Of a DNA stretch of 64,000 bases, positions 46,783-59,028 are shown piece after piece. The translations under genes and the position numbers were made by a program. The stretch's first letter is position 1. Every line of letters begins with the position of its first letter. Origin of the DNA: Polytrichum commune (lineage: Eukaryota > Streptophyta > Polytrichopsida > Polytrichales > Polytrichaceae); assembly GCA_950295325.1 (NCBI GenBank), contig OX485807.1, forward strand, positions 47,586,440-47,650,439, given 5' to 3'. The notes beneath the pieces are model-generated. The model was not told where the DNA came from. It made no database searches and saw only the letters and a list, made by a program, of their open reading frames with translations.

Positions 46783-47868
46783 GTAAGCAATTTGCATCAG
46801 TGCACACAATTTGCATCATTCCCTTTAGGTTCCTGTTACATATACAATGCATAAGCATTGTATATGTTGCCCAAGCATTAAACATGCATCTGGAAACACA
46901 GTAGTTTGGGGAGACGACCCAAACTCATATTAAAATATAATAAATATTTGAATTGCAGCCTAAAATGAACTAAATGTTTGGGTCGTTCGACCCAAACATT
47001 GCAGCCTCTTGTTTGGGTCGAGCGACCCAAACATTGGAGCCTCATTATGTTTGGGTCGCTCGACCCAAACATTACAGGGAGAAGAACTAAACCACATTGT
47101 AAAATATAAAAGAACTTCAAAAATTAAGTAAATGTTTGGGTCGTTCGACCCAAACATTGCAGACTGAAATGACTGGGTTGAGGTACCTAAATTTGCAGCC
47201 TAACATGTTTGGGTCGCTCGACCCAAACATTACAGGGAGAAGAACTAAACCACATTGTAAAATATAAAAGAACTTTGAAAATTAAGTGAATGTTTGGGTC
47301 GTTCGACCCAAACATTGCAGTCTGAAATGATTGGGTTGAGCTACCTAAATTTGCAACCTAACATGTTTCGGTCGGTCGACCCAAACATTACAGGGAGAAG
47401 AACTAAAGCACATTGTAAAATAAAAGAGAAATTTGAAAATTAAGTAATTGTTTGGGTCGTTCGACCCAAACATTGCAGTCTGAAATGAATGGGTTGAGCT
47501 ACCTAAATTTGCAGCCTAACATATTTGGGTCGCTCGACCCAAACATTACAGGGAGAAGAACTAAACCACATTGTAAAATATAAAAGAACTTCCAAAATTA
47601 AGTAATTGTTTGGGTCGTTCGACCCAAACATTGCAGTCTGAAATGAATGTGTTGAGATACCTAAATTTGCAGCCTCATCATGTTTGGGTCGCTCGACCCA
47701 AACATTACAGGGTGACCACCTAAACCACACTTTAAAATCTAAAAGATCTTTTAAAACGACTTTGAAAATTAAGTAAATGTTTGGGTCAATCCTCCAAATG
47801 TTAAATGCACATTGCAATACTTTGGGTCGATCGACCGAAACTCACAGTTTCGATTTCTTGGATTGCAG
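46783..47868 (+). other. Intron 1 of copy 3 with about 13 palindromes
   Basis: Donor GTAAGC at 46783, acceptor TTGCAG before ATG at 47869. Cores at 46977, 47012, 47050, 47134, 47208, 47293, 47366, 47451, 47524, 47609, 47683 and 47821, with degenerate ones near 46905 and 47779. From 47134 a 158-bp unit carrying two palindromes repeats about four times; within it centre TT and centre CT alternate. Confidence 0.85.
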
Positions 47869-49194
47869 ATGGCCCCTAAAAAGAGACCAAGTGAAAGGTG
47901 GTTCATGCTCGCGCCAGACCACCTTTGGCAGGAGTATGAAACTCCACAGGACGATTCTTACGTCCCAAAAGATGGCGTCGTTTTGGCATGGTCCGTTCAG
48001 GTGGTGAAGGCATCCATGTTCAAGCTGCTATTCGTGGTGAAGGTGGGGACCCACGAGCAGCACACCTGGGCAACGCTGACGGGATGGGAGGTTGCGTCCG
48101 TCCAGTCTCTCGGGGACTACGTAGACGTGATACTGGAGAACTCCGCCGTGCAGAACGTCCACATGTTCATGCACCAGTTCTCCGAGCCCTTCGACCCCCT
48201 GTACGCCAAGGAGACTTGCGTCGACCCTGAAACCATAAAACCGGAGGCCATATTCATAGATGGTAGTGTAACGAACACGAAGGTTGCGAGCAGGTTCACG
48301 AAGTTAAAACAGGCTATCACGGTTCTCAACAAGGCGCTGCAAAGCAAACCCAAGACGCAGCAGCCTGTGAGGCGGAAGGCAACGACGGAAGAAGGCGCAG
48401 GGTCCTCAAGACCACAAACTGTGAGGAAACCGCGGGCGGTCCCTGCAGACTCGAGACGGACGAGCACTACAACAACGCCGGCTGACAGCGAGACGCCAAC
48501 GCCATCAGGAAGCCGTCAGACGACCCCTTCCAAGAGGGGAAGAGAGTCATCGGGGATGACTGACGAGCCTGTTTCCCCGGAGCTCCGGATGCCGAAGCCT
48601 GGCCAAGAGGTGGATGCAGGCGAAATACAAAAAATAAACAACAACTTCGAGACAAAATGCCTGCACTGCTTCTTCATGGGCAGGGACTTCAAATTCGAGG
48701 TGAACATTGCGCAGTGCCACCTTGCGCCACCAGAGAAGTGCGTCCGAGCCAAGGAGGACGCCTACGTCGACTGGATGGTCGCTCAAATCTTGGGCGGGCA
48801 GTTCAAGGACGACAGGCAGACAATTGTTGTCATGCCACAAGGGCTGAAAAGAATGCCGACGCCTGAGATGTGGCCGGCAATCTCTAAAGGAGACTTCTGG
48901 CTGATTGACGGGCAGCACAGTGTGGAGGCCTCGAAAAAAATCCAGCTGATGACCGAGTGGGACGACCCGAACAACCAGAAGGAGAAACTAAAAGTTTGGA
49001 AGGCTTTGGTGGTTTGGTCGGACAACGAGACGGTCCTCAGCGACATCTCCAGGTTCTTCAACATGGGGAACAAAAAGAGGGCCTATCAGGCATCGTGGAT
49101 CAGAAACATCATGGCCTCGAGGGAGGTGTGGGAGTTTTATGGAAGGCCTCCCAAGGAAAGGGAGAATGCTAAAGACAAGAACCCCAAATGGGAG
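47869..49194 (+). CDS. Copy 3 exon 2: ParB/DGQHR-like domain (open)
   Basis: 442 codons without a break. Residues about 1-125 are a beta-rich N-terminal region (MAPKKRPSERWF, TLTGWEVASVQSLGDYVDVILE). Residues about 165-245 are a basic Ser/Thr/Pro linker. Residues about 270-440 hold the ParB/DGQHR-like core: DRQTIVVMPQG, then DFWLIDGQHSVEASKKI, VWSDNE, and RFFNMGNKKRAYQASWIRNI. In prokaryotic relatives this fold binds nucleotide and acts in DNA partition, modification or nicking; ParB-like domains joined to DNA methyltransferases are common in phages. The Ser replacing the usual Arg after DGQH is shared by all copies. The function in plants is unknown to me. Confidence 0.8.
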
Positions 49195-49203
49195 GTGAGT
49201 ATG

Positions 49204-49394
49204 TTTGGGTCGATCGACCCAAACTCCTACATTGTTTTGTTGTCATCGCCAGGTTGATAGTTTGGGTCGGTCGACCCAAACTCTGAAATTATTTTGATAT
49301 TGTCCCCAGGTTCATTGTTTGGGTCGGTCGACCCAAACTCTGAAATTGTTAAGATGTTTTCGCCAGGTTCATAGTTTGGGTCGTTCGACCCAAA
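49204..49394. repeat. Four palindromes at 57-bp spacing in intron 2 of copy 3
   Basis: Cores at 49204 (centre AT), 49261 and 49318 (GT), and 49375 (TT). Confidence 0.97.
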
Positions 49395-50273
49395 CTGCTG
49401 TTGCATTTGTTTTTCCATTATGTGTTGTCTAACATGTGCTAATGTCTTCCTGTGCAGGACTTCAAATATCAAATGATCAATAAATTCTCCTCGATCGACA
49501 ATGCTAGCCACAAGCAGGAAAAGTATAACGAGCTGAGAGGAGAAATCTATTTGATCACAACGTCCGATTCCGTATGGGCAAGATGGAAGAGTGTTTTTGA
49601 AAAACACGAGACGGGGGACCTCATGGACCCCGACACCGGCATGCTCTTCAACTAGACTACGCGCTTCAAGCAAATGAAGCCTCTGGTGAGGGAGTTCTTC
49701 AGAGCGCTTCAAGGTCTCTCCGAGACAGAGATGGGAAAAGCGGCGTCCCACATCCTACACGTGGAGACGACGGCGAAGAGATGCTGGGTCCACCCTAAGA
49801 TCGTCTTCACCAAACCCAAGATCTTCGTCCCTTCATGCTACACAATGAAGGAATGGACGGAGAACAGGAAGAAGAAGACGACCATCGTCCAGGAGCTGCA
49901 CAAGCTTGTGCCAGAGAAGAAGCTCATCGTGGACGGAGAGGTCGACGAGGCGCACTGGAGGGCCTTCAAAGCCGAATATAAGTTTACCAGTGCGTCCATG
50001 GCGGCACTCATGAGGGAGGCGGGAGACGACTTCCTTAGATCCAAGCTCGTGAAGGGGGGGAGGAACCGGGCGCTTCCCGAACACTCAGTGCGGGCCTTCT
50101 CCAACTTCATAAAGGAGAAGAAGATCGTCAGTTTCGAAGGCGATGCGCAATTCAACATGGTCACTGTCGAACCTCTCAGGATCCAGGGTTGGCCGGGTTC
50201 TGAGTCAAGGAAGGCGATCAGGACTAGAGCCGGGGACCGCTTCCCCTTCGAAATGATAGACTTCAGGAACATC

Positions 50274-51818
50274 TGTGAGGCCAAACCCCCCACCCTTAAG
50301 CGTCCGTAGTCCGAGTAGTGGGTTTGGGCTCACATTCCTCCGCGGTATTGGATTTGGACTTGGATGAGTCCATAGTGCAAGGTTCACCCTTCAAGTGGTC
50401 TTGGATTTAACTAGCTCCTTCATAAACCCAGCTCCTTCATAAACCCAGCTTCTTAGCTTCTAACTAAACAAACCCAGCTCCTTCATAAACCCAGCTCCTT
50501 CATCAACCCAGCTCCTTAGCTTCTAACTAAACAAACCCAGGTCCTTCATAAACCCAGCTTTTTACTTTCTAACTAAACAAACCCAGCTCCTTCATGAACC
50601 CACAACTTTGTAGTTGTAATCCCCAACTACCTCACTAATTATTCAAGCCCTTAACTAATCTTCCTACCTAATTTCCCTAATTCTACTAACAACCCCTTTC
50701 TAATCACACAATTCTTCTCTAATCCTAAAATCCTAAAATCCTAGAGAGGAGAGGGGGAGACAGAATTTCCTAACTTCACTAAGACTAACTAATCCACACA
50801 AGTATATTTTTGCACTCATCACAACATCAAGTGCTCAACTCTTAAACATGGAACTTGCAACCACGTGTATTCAAAACATGAACTTTAAGTACCACAAATT
50901 GGAATCATGACTTAACTTTAAAATCCTTCACGTCAACACTAATTCTACCAAGAGGTCAAGCCCTCTTCAAGGCTAACAAGCCTTGGCTCTCAAACTAAAA
51001 ACTAAGCACACACATGTGCTCCAATATGGCTTCCCACACCCACACTTATAACTCGTGGGGTGCCTTGGAGCACAAAGGAAAGAGAGGATGAGTGAGGGAA
51101 GAATGAGGGATTATATAGTAAGCTTGAGGGGGTGAGCACCCTCAAGGCTCACGATAAGCCCTTGAGATTTCCTCCTACTTAGTAGGCGCCAATCCTATCT
51201 TCTAAGCCTTCCTCCCTCAAATGATCAACAAGGATCCTAATTCGAACATTTAACTAGCCTTGGCTTTCTACCTACCACACTTTACCAAACTTGGGATGCT
51301 TCAACCCAAACTTAGCCTCCTTCGCTTTCCGCCGCCATAACTTTCTCCCCTTACTTTCCCAAATCGTCGCTCACCACTTAATTCGAACCACGATGCTTAA
51401 CTCGTGATTTGATTGGTGCTTTGAGAATTTGCTTATCCTCCACCTTGCATTCTTCCTTGGGCCTTCCCCATTAAGTGGCCATGATGAGGTGGTCCACTTG
51501 TGCGCTCCATGTGATCCTCCATTCATCCCAATTCGAATGCACTTGCCTCTTGAGTCACTTTGGTTGTCTCCATCCATTTGTACTAGCCTACTCACTAACT
51601 ACTCAATCCAAGTTCTCCTTACCTATCCTCATTCACTCAAATCCTTCCGAAGGTAAAAACACAATAACAACTCACATCCTAGCCTCTTACAACATGGTAC
51701 TTCTAAGACTAACATTTCACTCTTTTTATATTTTTGTGAAGTAACATGCTACTTCAAAGTGCATCAACTAACGTTTCAAGGGTCTAAGACTAAATGTGGG
51801 CACCCTTTTAGGCTCACA
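50274..51818 (-). repeat. 3' LTR of element C (left copy)
   Basis: Contains an array of CAGCTCCTTCATAAACC-type 17-bp repeats (about 50405-50605), one unit shorter than in the other LTR. Open frames at 51371-51744 recur in the other LTR and are not genes. Confidence 0.95.
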
Positions 51819-51879
51819 TAATTGGCGACCATCGGGGGATGAATCCAAACATCTCTTGCTCCAAGGGTAAGTTGCCTAG

Positions 51880-54800
51880 TCAAGCTCGGTACCCCTTACA
51901 TCTACTTCCCGATGTACGGGTAGGAAAGAGCTCACCATTCAACGTTTCCAATTGAATTGAATTATTAGGAAAGACCTCATAGACAAGGTAAGGTCCTAAC
52001 CATACCGCATTGAATTTCGCCGGAAATTCAAGCTTTCGTGCGTCTTGAATCATGACCATCATTCCCGGTGTTAGGGCCCTTCTCTTATGTCGTTTGTCGA
52101 AAGTAATCTTTCTCCTTCTTTGGATTGCCTCAATATGTTGAGCCGCCATTCTCCTCCCTTCGTCAAGTGCTTCCAAATCGGTTAGTCGATTTCGTAAGGA
52201 TTGACTTTCGGTAAGTCTCGTACTCACGGCCACCCTAAGTGACTCGACTTCATATTCGATTGGTAGTGTCGCTTCAAGACCATAGACTAAGGAAAATGGT
52301 GTAGCACGCGTAGTTACCTTATAGGTTGTACGGTATGCCCAAAGTGCCGCCGTTAGTTTCGTATCCCAATCCCGCTTCGAGTCTATAACCGTCTTGCGTA
52401 GTATACTCACCAAAATTCCGTTAACCCTTTCCGTTTGTCCATTGGTTTGTGGGTGGTAGGGAGTAGTCTTCCGGTGATCAATTTTAAATTTCTCTGTCAT
52501 CTCTCGAATCAAGTCATTCAAAAAGTGAGTACCCCTATCGCTTACTAGGATCTTCGGCACCCCGAACCGCGAAATTATGTTTTCGTACATAAATGTTGCC
52601 GCGTGTTCCGCCGTGTCGGTCTTCACCGCTTTGGCTTCCGCCCACTTGGTGAGGTACTCGGTTGCCACCACAATATATTTCATTCCTTTTGAAGATTGGG
52701 GATGGACCTCACCCATATAGTCGATGCCCCATTTTTCGAAAGGAATTAAGGGTAATGACACATGTAAAGGCATCTCCATTCTAAGGTCGTCTCGGGCATA
52801 CCGTTGGCAAGCGTCGCATTTCCTTACATAGTTATGGGCGTCCTTAAATAGTGTAGGCCAAAAGTAGCCCGCTCTAAGTATTTTTTGCCCGGTGAGTTGA
52901 CCTGAGAAGTGACCGCCGCAAGTGCTATCGTGGCAAGCGATTAAAATCGCTTCAACCTCCGTTTTTGACACGCATCGTCGTAAAATACCATCGGACCCCC
53001 TTCTAAACAACCTATGGCCCACTACAACAAATTGCCTACTATTTACCCTCACCTTCCTTCTCTCTTCTTTTGTCCACTCTTTGGGCAACTTGTGGGTTGT
53101 TAGAAATTCCACTATGCCCGCATACCACTCCGGTGTAGAAGTGACCACAAAGAGGCTATCATCTACTAACATATCATTTACCGGATTTTTTCCTATCTCC
53201 TCCGACAACCTAGACAAGTGGTCCGCTTGTAAATGCATACGACCCGGTTTATATTCCACCGTGTAGTCGAATTCTTCTAATAACAAAACCCACCTAGCTA
53301 ACCTACCACTTAACTCCGCCTTGTTAATTAGATACTTGATAGCCATGTGGTCAACAAAAAATACAACCGGGTTGCACATGAGGTAATGCCTAAACTTTTT
53401 AACGGAAAACACCATGGCTAGGCACTCCCTCTCCGTTGTAGAGTAGTTTCTTTCGGCGGGGGTCAATTGCTTACTCGCATAAGCTATAGGTTGATCCTTC
53501 TCTTTTTCTCCCGTTGCTTGACAAAGCGCACTCCCTATTGCCACATTACTAGCATCACAATAGACGTGAAAAGGTTTACCCCAATTGGGTGGTATCAACA
53601 CCGGATAGGTGCTCAACCTATCCCGCAATTCCTCAAAGGCTTTTTGACAAGCATCCGTCCACTCGAATTTGACATCCTTTTTGAGCAAATGGGTAATGGG
53701 CACCGCTATCTTTGAAAAATTAGGAATAAGTTCCCGGTACCATCTCACATGTCCTAACAACTTAGAGATCCCCTTGGAATTGGTTGGAGTTGCCAAGTCG
53801 CTTATGGCCGCAATCTTATCCGGATCGGGTTCTCTACCTTTCTCACTAACAACATAACCCAACAACACTCCCTTATTCACTCCCAAAAATGTCTTATCCG
53901 GGTTCAATGCTAACCTCATCTTCCTACACCTAACCAATGCCTCCCTAACACAATGTAGGTGATCATCCACATTACTTTGTGTGCTAAAATCGTCCACAAA
54001 GACGGTCATGGATTTGAACAACAAGTCGGTGAAGATATACATTACTAATCGTTGGAAAGTAGCCGGGGCATTACATAACCCAAATGGCATCACTACCCAC
54101 ACAAAAGTACCCCAAGGTGTAGTAAAAGCCGTTTTATGGATATCTTGGAGGGCTATGGAAATTTGATTATAACCCGCATACCAATCCATAAAGGTACATC
54201 GCGAATGACCTCCAACCTCCTCAAGCAACAAGGTGATAAAAGGTAAGGGGAAGTGATCCTTTTGTGTGCACGAATTCAATTTCCTATAGTCGACACAAAC
54301 CCTTAATTTCCCATTTTTTTCCTTTACTAAGACCATAGGAGAAACCCAATCCGTGATTTCCACCGGCTTGATAAACCCGGCCTTCAATAACCTTTCCAAT
54401 TCCGCTTTCACCAACAATTGCAATTGAGGATTCATCCTCCTCTCCTTTTGTCTAATTGGCCTCGCCCCCGGAATTAAAGGAATCCGGTGCTCTACCATTT
54501 CCCTAGGAATTCCCTTAAGCTCATCGTAGGACCATGCAAAAGTATCACTAAACTCATCCACCAAATTGCTATACTCCCTAACCTCTTTCTCCCCCAATTT
54601 GGAGCCCATCTTCATTTGTCGGGTTTTTCCATTCTTTAATTTCACATCCACGTACCGCCAATCCGCTTCCGACACATGTGCTTGTTCCTCTTTGTTCCGA
54701 TACCAATCGGAAGGCACATTGGGGTAATCTTTCACATCTTGACCTACAACTATCCCCGTAGACGTGGTCTTGAAATGTAAAGGCTCCTCCAATTTCGATG

Positions 54801-57800
54801 ACTCAATAATCACATCCTCCTCTTGAGTCCCATCTACATGAATTAAACTAACCTCACCCTCTTCCACGTCATCTACCCAAGGTGTTAACCCACCGCTAAC
54901 CCACTCTTCCTCGGTGAGCACCTCACATGGCTCCAACAATGAGCCCTCTCCTAAACTAACACTAGGAAATTCACTCCCTAAGCCTACTTGGTGAAATGTA
55001 ACCATTACATCAACCTCGGAGTCGGGGTACTCCCTTAGCCATTGGGCATAATCCCCATTATCCCCATAATTGTAAAAATTAGGACCTAGACTTCCCGAGC
55101 CCGAATCTATAACAACCCTTTGACCTTCGGGATGGACGACTCCCACCAATGCCTTGCCAATCTCATTCTCGTTTAAGTCATCAATTTCCTTCTCCAATGG
55201 CAAATACATCTCCTTCTTCATCCATCCTTCTAATGAACCAATGGACACTATGACCCTATTACCCTCCGGACCATAAGTGATGGATGGTTTAGGTCCACCC
55301 CAATTGACCATAGCATTCGCCATCCGCAACCAAGGCCTACCTAGCAAAATGGGGAAGGTGTCCTTGTTGGAGTGCATTTTAATGACATGGAAGGTGACCA
55401 AGTACTCCTCACCTCCCGTAGTCATTCTACAATCCTTGATCATCCCCAAAGGCGTAGTCGAACTTTGATTTGCCATATTTATGACCAAAGGTGAAGGCCC
55501 CGTGAGTCCAAGTCCCAATTTTTTCATAGTATCCTCCGGTAGTATATTTAGACTACTCCCTCCGTCGACTAGCACATTAGGAACCACCTTATCTACTATA
55601 ACAACTTCTATTTCTATAGCTTTCACGTCTCTTCCACCTTGTGATTGGATCCTAGCGGCTATTTTAGCTTTCACCTTCCTCATCCTCTTGTGTACCGGCA
55701 TTCCCTCCTTTAATGTTTTCCTTGCCGTGGGTGAAATTTCCAATAGTTGGCCGAAAGTAATATCCGCCTTGAGTGTACTAAGGTCCGCCCACAAGTCATA
55801 CCCGGTAGATCTTTCCACCTTAGAATTACCCACTACGTCGAATTCGTCTACGGGAACCCCCGGTCCTTCCCATTCACCCACATCGCTATTATCCAAGTCA
55901 TGTACCGCATTAGTCCTCTCCCTATCTTGTAAAATTATATTTTCCCTCTCCACATCCTTAGTAGCTCTTCTAGCTACCCTATCCAACTCGGAGAGATTAA
56001 TCTCTTCATCCGAAGAGTAATTTCCTTGCTCTCCTATTCCTACCTCCAACGGGGCATCCCCTCTCCTAGCCCTAGTAGTTACCGCTAGTGCAGGTGCTTC
56101 TTCAACCACACCCTTACCCTTCACTAACTCATATGTAATAGCATTGGTGTGAGGAGGCCATTGACTTTGCTCCTCTCCAATTCTCGTTGGGAGAGGAAGC
56201 ATGTCATCACATGTGGCCTCCAACACTCCATCCATGAACCTAACATCTTGGGAGTTAGATGGTCCCGGATCCGTTGGAGGCGCTTGTCTCCCGTTACTAC
56301 CATTAGGTGGAACTCCTTGTCTATTTTGTATTGGAATGTAACCGGTTGTAGTTTGCAAGCCCGCCGGTGGATGAAAAGTTTGCCTAGCATTACTATGGTC
56401 ATAGTATAAGTTAGGTGGCCTAAGTTCATTGGCCGGTACTCCTTGTGGCCTAGCACCTCGCATATTATCCCTTGCTTGTTGTTGTGGATTAGCCACCGGG
56501 TAAGGGACATTAATTATTTTGTCCGGTTGGCGACACGTATCCGAGGGATGACTTCCTCCACAATTGCTACAATTAAACTCTTGACCTTCGGACCAACATT
56601 GTCCTTGAGCGTGCCACCTTCCACAAAAGGGATGAAATTCCTTCTTCTCTAAATTTTGGCCACCTTGCCCTCTAGGTTGTGGTCCTCTATTGCTTCCATT
56701 TCCATAGTGAGGTGGCGCTTGACCTCGTTGATTTTGTTGAGGTGGGTTACCGTTTCCTCTTTGGTCACGGTTTTGTCCACTTCTACAAAATTGACGCGTG
56801 TGGCCCGGTTGGCCACATTGGACACACCATAATCCGGAAGAATGCCTACCCGACTCAACCGGGGGTGGAGGCCCCGGTTGTTGACTCCGGATCATTAATG
56901 ACATTTGATCCGTGAGGCTTTGCATTTGTTTTATCATAGCCTCTTGGAATCCTAGTTGGCTAGCACCTAGTCTTCTCTCAACCTCCTCCAAGTGTGGATC
57001 CGTTCTAGGGGCCGGTAGTGCCAAAAGAGGTGCCGGTTCCCTAACCGCTAAAGGTCGGGGACCGGTGTCCACAATGGCATATGGAATTTGGTTCTCATAC
57101 TTAGCGGGTTCTACCGCTACCACCCTAGGGCGTATGGGGATGAATTGTGGGATCAATTCATCCTCCCTTCTCCATAGCCTTTGGTGATCTTTATCCAAGT
57201 TTTCAATATCTCTAGCCGCACGCTTGGCATCCGCCAAGGTCAAGGGATTCCTTTCTAGAACACCCCTAATAGTTCCGGACTTAAAAAACCCTTGAATGAA
57301 AAATTGCTTTAGCGTGTCGTCGTTGAGCATGGTACCCACAAATCTAGTGCACACTAAATCAAACCTCCTAATGTAACCCGAAATTTCTTCCTCCCTTCCT
57401 TGCTTCAATGACGACAATGCCCTTAATGCGGTACTTTGACCCACTTCCGGCCTAAATTCGTTAAGAAACTCCCTTTGTAATTGTTCCCATCCCCTAAAAT
57501 GTCCCTCGGCATGATCCCGATACCATTCATAGGCTTCCCCCTCTAGAGTGGTAGGAAACCACACTAACCAATAACCCGGGTCGGTTATGAGGAAGCTAGC
57601 CAACCGTTCGATATACCGTTCCATGTGCCGAGAGGGGTCCTCATCCTTGGTCCCATAAAATTTAGGGAGATGGGATGGCATATCCATCGCCGCTAAATTT
57701 TGTGGAACCACAATTGGTAGGCCTCTTGGCCTAACCAATGGGTCTATTGGAGGTATAGGAGGTATGGGCGGAATTGGGGGTATGGGTGGTGGATCCATCC

Positions 57801-57840
57801 CCCGTTCCTCGGCCATGGTGACCGGTGAACTATTCAACAA
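51880..57840 (-). CDS. Gag-Pol polyprotein of element C
   Basis: One frame of 1,986 residues. Gag: PPIPP repeats near the N-terminus, a gypsy gag core (residues about 55-240), a CCHC knuckle CVQCGQPGHTRQFC (about 345) and a second Cys-rich stretch CSNCGGSHPSDTC. Protease: NVLVDGGSSLNIL (about 750). Reverse transcriptase: KLRVCVDYRKLN, MPFGLCNAPATFQR and the catalytic FVDD. RNase H: FHVYCDASNVAIG and YSTTERECLA. Integrase: HHCC zinc finger ending CDACQRY, then GIDYMGE, VSDRGTHF and a glutamate in QTERVNG (D-D-E). It ends with a GPYLVYEVFPN integrase tail and no clear chromodomain. Gag and Pol are in one frame, so processing must be proteolytic. The start could also be the second ATG, MAEERGMD. 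Confidence 0.97.
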   Translation of the reverse strand: MLNSSPVTMAEERGMDPPPIPPIPPIPPIPPIDPLVRPRGLPIVVPQNLAAMDMPSHLPKFYGTKDEDPSRHMERYIERLASFLITDPGYWLVWFPTTLEGEAYEWYRDHAEGHFRGWEQLQREFLNEFRPEVGQSTALRALSSLKQGREEEISGYIRRFDLVCTRFVGTMLNDDTLKQFFIQGFFKSGTIRGVLERNPLTLADAKRAARDIENLDKDHQRLWRREDELIPQFIPIRPRVVAVEPAKYENQIPYAIVDTGPRPLAVREPAPLLALPAPRTDPHLEEVERRLGASQLGFQEAMIKQMQSLTDQMSLMIRSQQPGPPPPVESGRHSSGLWCVQCGQPGHTRQFCRSGQNRDQRGNGNPPQQNQRGQAPPHYGNGSNRGPQPRGQGGQNLEKKEFHPFCGRWHAQGQCWSEGQEFNCSNCGGSHPSDTCRQPDKIINVPYPVANPQQQARDNMRGARPQGVPANELRPPNLYYDHSNARQTFHPPAGLQTTTGYIPIQNRQGVPPNGSNGRQAPPTDPGPSNSQDVRFMDGVLEATCDDMLPLPTRIGEEQSQWPPHTNAITYELVKGKGVVEEAPALAVTTRARRGDAPLEVGIGEQGNYSSDEEINLSELDRVARRATKDVERENIILQDRERTNAVHDLDNSDVGEWEGPGVPVDEFDVVGNSKVERSTGYDLWADLSTLKADITFGQLLEISPTARKTLKEGMPVHKRMRKVKAKIAARIQSQGGRDVKAIEIEVVIVDKVVPNVLVDGGSSLNILPEDTMKKLGLGLTGPSPLVINMANQSSTTPLGMIKDCRMTTGGEEYLVTFHVIKMHSNKDTFPILLGRPWLRMANAMVNWGGPKPSITYGPEGNRVIVSIGSLEGWMKKEMYLPLEKEIDDLNENEIGKALVGVVHPEGQRVVIDSGSGSLGPNFYNYGDNGDYAQWLREYPDSEVDVMVTFHQVGLGSEFPSVSLGEGSLLEPCEVLTEEEWVSGGLTPWVDDVEEGEVSLIHVDGTQEEDVIIESSKLEEPLHFKTTSTGIVVGQDVKDYPNVPSDWYRNKEEQAHVSEADWRYVDVKLKNGKTRQMKMGSKLGEKEVREYSNLVDEFSDTFAWSYDELKGIPREMVEHRIPLIPGARPIRQKERRMNPQLQLLVKAELERLLKAGFIKPVEITDWVSPMVLVKEKNGKLRVCVDYRKLNSCTQKDHFPLPFITLLLEEVGGHSRCTFMDWYAGYNQISIALQDIHKTAFTTPWGTFVWVVMPFGLCNAPATFQRLVMYIFTDLLFKSMTVFVDDFSTQSNVDDHLHCVREALVRCRKMRLALNPDKTFLGVNKGVLLGYVVSEKGREPDPDKIAAISDLATPTNSKGISKLLGHVRWYRELIPNFSKIAVPITHLLKKDVKFEWTDACQKAFEELRDRLSTYPVLIPPNWGKPFHVYCDASNVAIGSALCQATGEKEKDQPIAYASKQLTPAERNYSTTERECLAMVFSVKKFRHYLMCNPVVFFVDHMAIKYLINKAELSGRLARWVLLLEEFDYTVEYKPGRMHLQADHLSRLSEEIGKNPVNDMLVDDSLFVVTSTPEWYAGIVEFLTTHKLPKEWTKEERRKVRVNSRQFVVVGHRLFRRGSDGILRRCVSKTEVEAILIACHDSTCGGHFSGQLTGQKILRAGYFWPTLFKDAHNYVRKCDACQRYARDDLRMEMPLHVSLPLIPFEKWGIDYMGEVHPQSSKGMKYIVVATEYLTKWAEAKAVKTDTAEHAATFMYENIISRFGVPKILVSDRGTHFLNDLIREMTEKFKIDHRKTTPYHPQTNGQTERVNGILVSILRKTVIDSKRDWDTKLTAALWAYRTTYKVTTRATPFSLVYGLEATLPIEYEVESLRVAVSTRLTESQSLRNRLTDLEALDEGRRMAAQHIEAIQRRRKITFDKRHKRRALTPGMMVMIQDARKLEFPAKFNAVWLGPYLVYEVFPNNSIQLETLNGELFPTRTSGSRCKGYRA

Positions 57841-59028
57841 TCCCCTATCAACTTATACCGGGAATTCTTCTCTAAGTGTGTAATTTTCCGAAGAAGTTTC
57901 ACCACTCAATTTGGAGGGAGTGATCTCCTCTTCAAGTTGAGCTCCAAGTTCTAAGGTGTCTAGAATTGACCTAGTCCTAGGTTCGACGTTCAAACAACTC
58001 TCTATTCTAACATTATCTTGTTCTAATCTATCACTGATTTTAGAGGACCGCCTCTTTCGAGTAGATTTCTCTAGTCCTACTATCAAACTTGGTTTTTGTG
58101 AGCGAGTCCTACCTTGCATTCCATAAGAATCGATCGACCCTCACTTGACCACACATAATCCTAGCAATTCCCCTCTTAATATTTTCACTTGTCTTGGTGT
58201 GGTTATAATTTTTTTAGGAGGTGAGGAAAAGAACCTGCAAGCCCACTTAGGTGAAAGAATCCCAATAGGGGATAGGCATGTTCATGTTAATTTTTTGGTT
58301 AAGTCGGAGCATCACCTCCGCACCTTCCCGCAAATTAACACTCGCCACAATACCGATTGTGAGGGGGTGACCTTCCGAGTAGATTATGTTAAAAGTCGAG
58401 GCTTCACCCTTCAACTTCTCACACCATCCACAATTCGGGAATTACCCTCTACAACGGATAACAACAATCACGAGTACAAAAGGCATTCCTTAATTAGTTA
58501 ATGAGTTCACTTTGAAGAAATAAACATACCTTGAGCAATCGCATCCCCCTGTGAGTTAGCACTCCCCTCAATCGTGACTCAATGTAACAACACCATAAAC
58601 TTTGTGAAATATTAATTTAATCTAGAGCATGAAATGACAACTCCCAAAACTTTGAGACTCACCCCGAGGTGAGTGTCAAAGTTCAATGTCCTAAGGTGAA
58701 TTTACCCTCTAATGTTTTAATGAGCTACTCGGTTATAGGTTCCTTTTAAGTTCTTAGCAAATCCCCAAAAAGGTTGAGGACGTACCTTCGCCGCGCTCCT
58801 TCCTCAAAAATGAATTTGCGTAATTGACAATGCAATTCATTCCAAGGAATAGTTGAAATACAATGAATTCAAATGTAACCCACAGAGAGAATACTTACCG
58901 AGTTTCGGGTGCTCATTCCCTTCTCTCAAGTTTGTGTCTCCAATTTTTCCTAGTTGCCTCCAAGTCTCCTAGTCGCCTTCAAGTCTTGTAACTACCTTCC
59001 GCTTCGCTCCCGGCGGACGCACCAATTA
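57841..59028 (-). other. 5' leader of element C
   Basis: Just inside the 5' LTR the minus strand reads TAATTGGTGCGTCCGCCGGGA, so TGGTGCGTCCGCCGGGA (about 59023-59007) is the likely primer-binding site; I cannot assign the tRNA with confidence. A minus frame at 58119-57853 (88 codons, MQGRTRSQK) lies just upstream of gag-pol in another frame and may be a leader peptide or part of gag. A plus frame at 58145-58501 has no recognised domain. Confidence 0.5.

Noticed and set aside
58145-58501. 118-codon plus-strand frame in the leader of element C
   Set aside because: Opposite to the element's direction, no recognised domain; kept only as a note in the leader entry.
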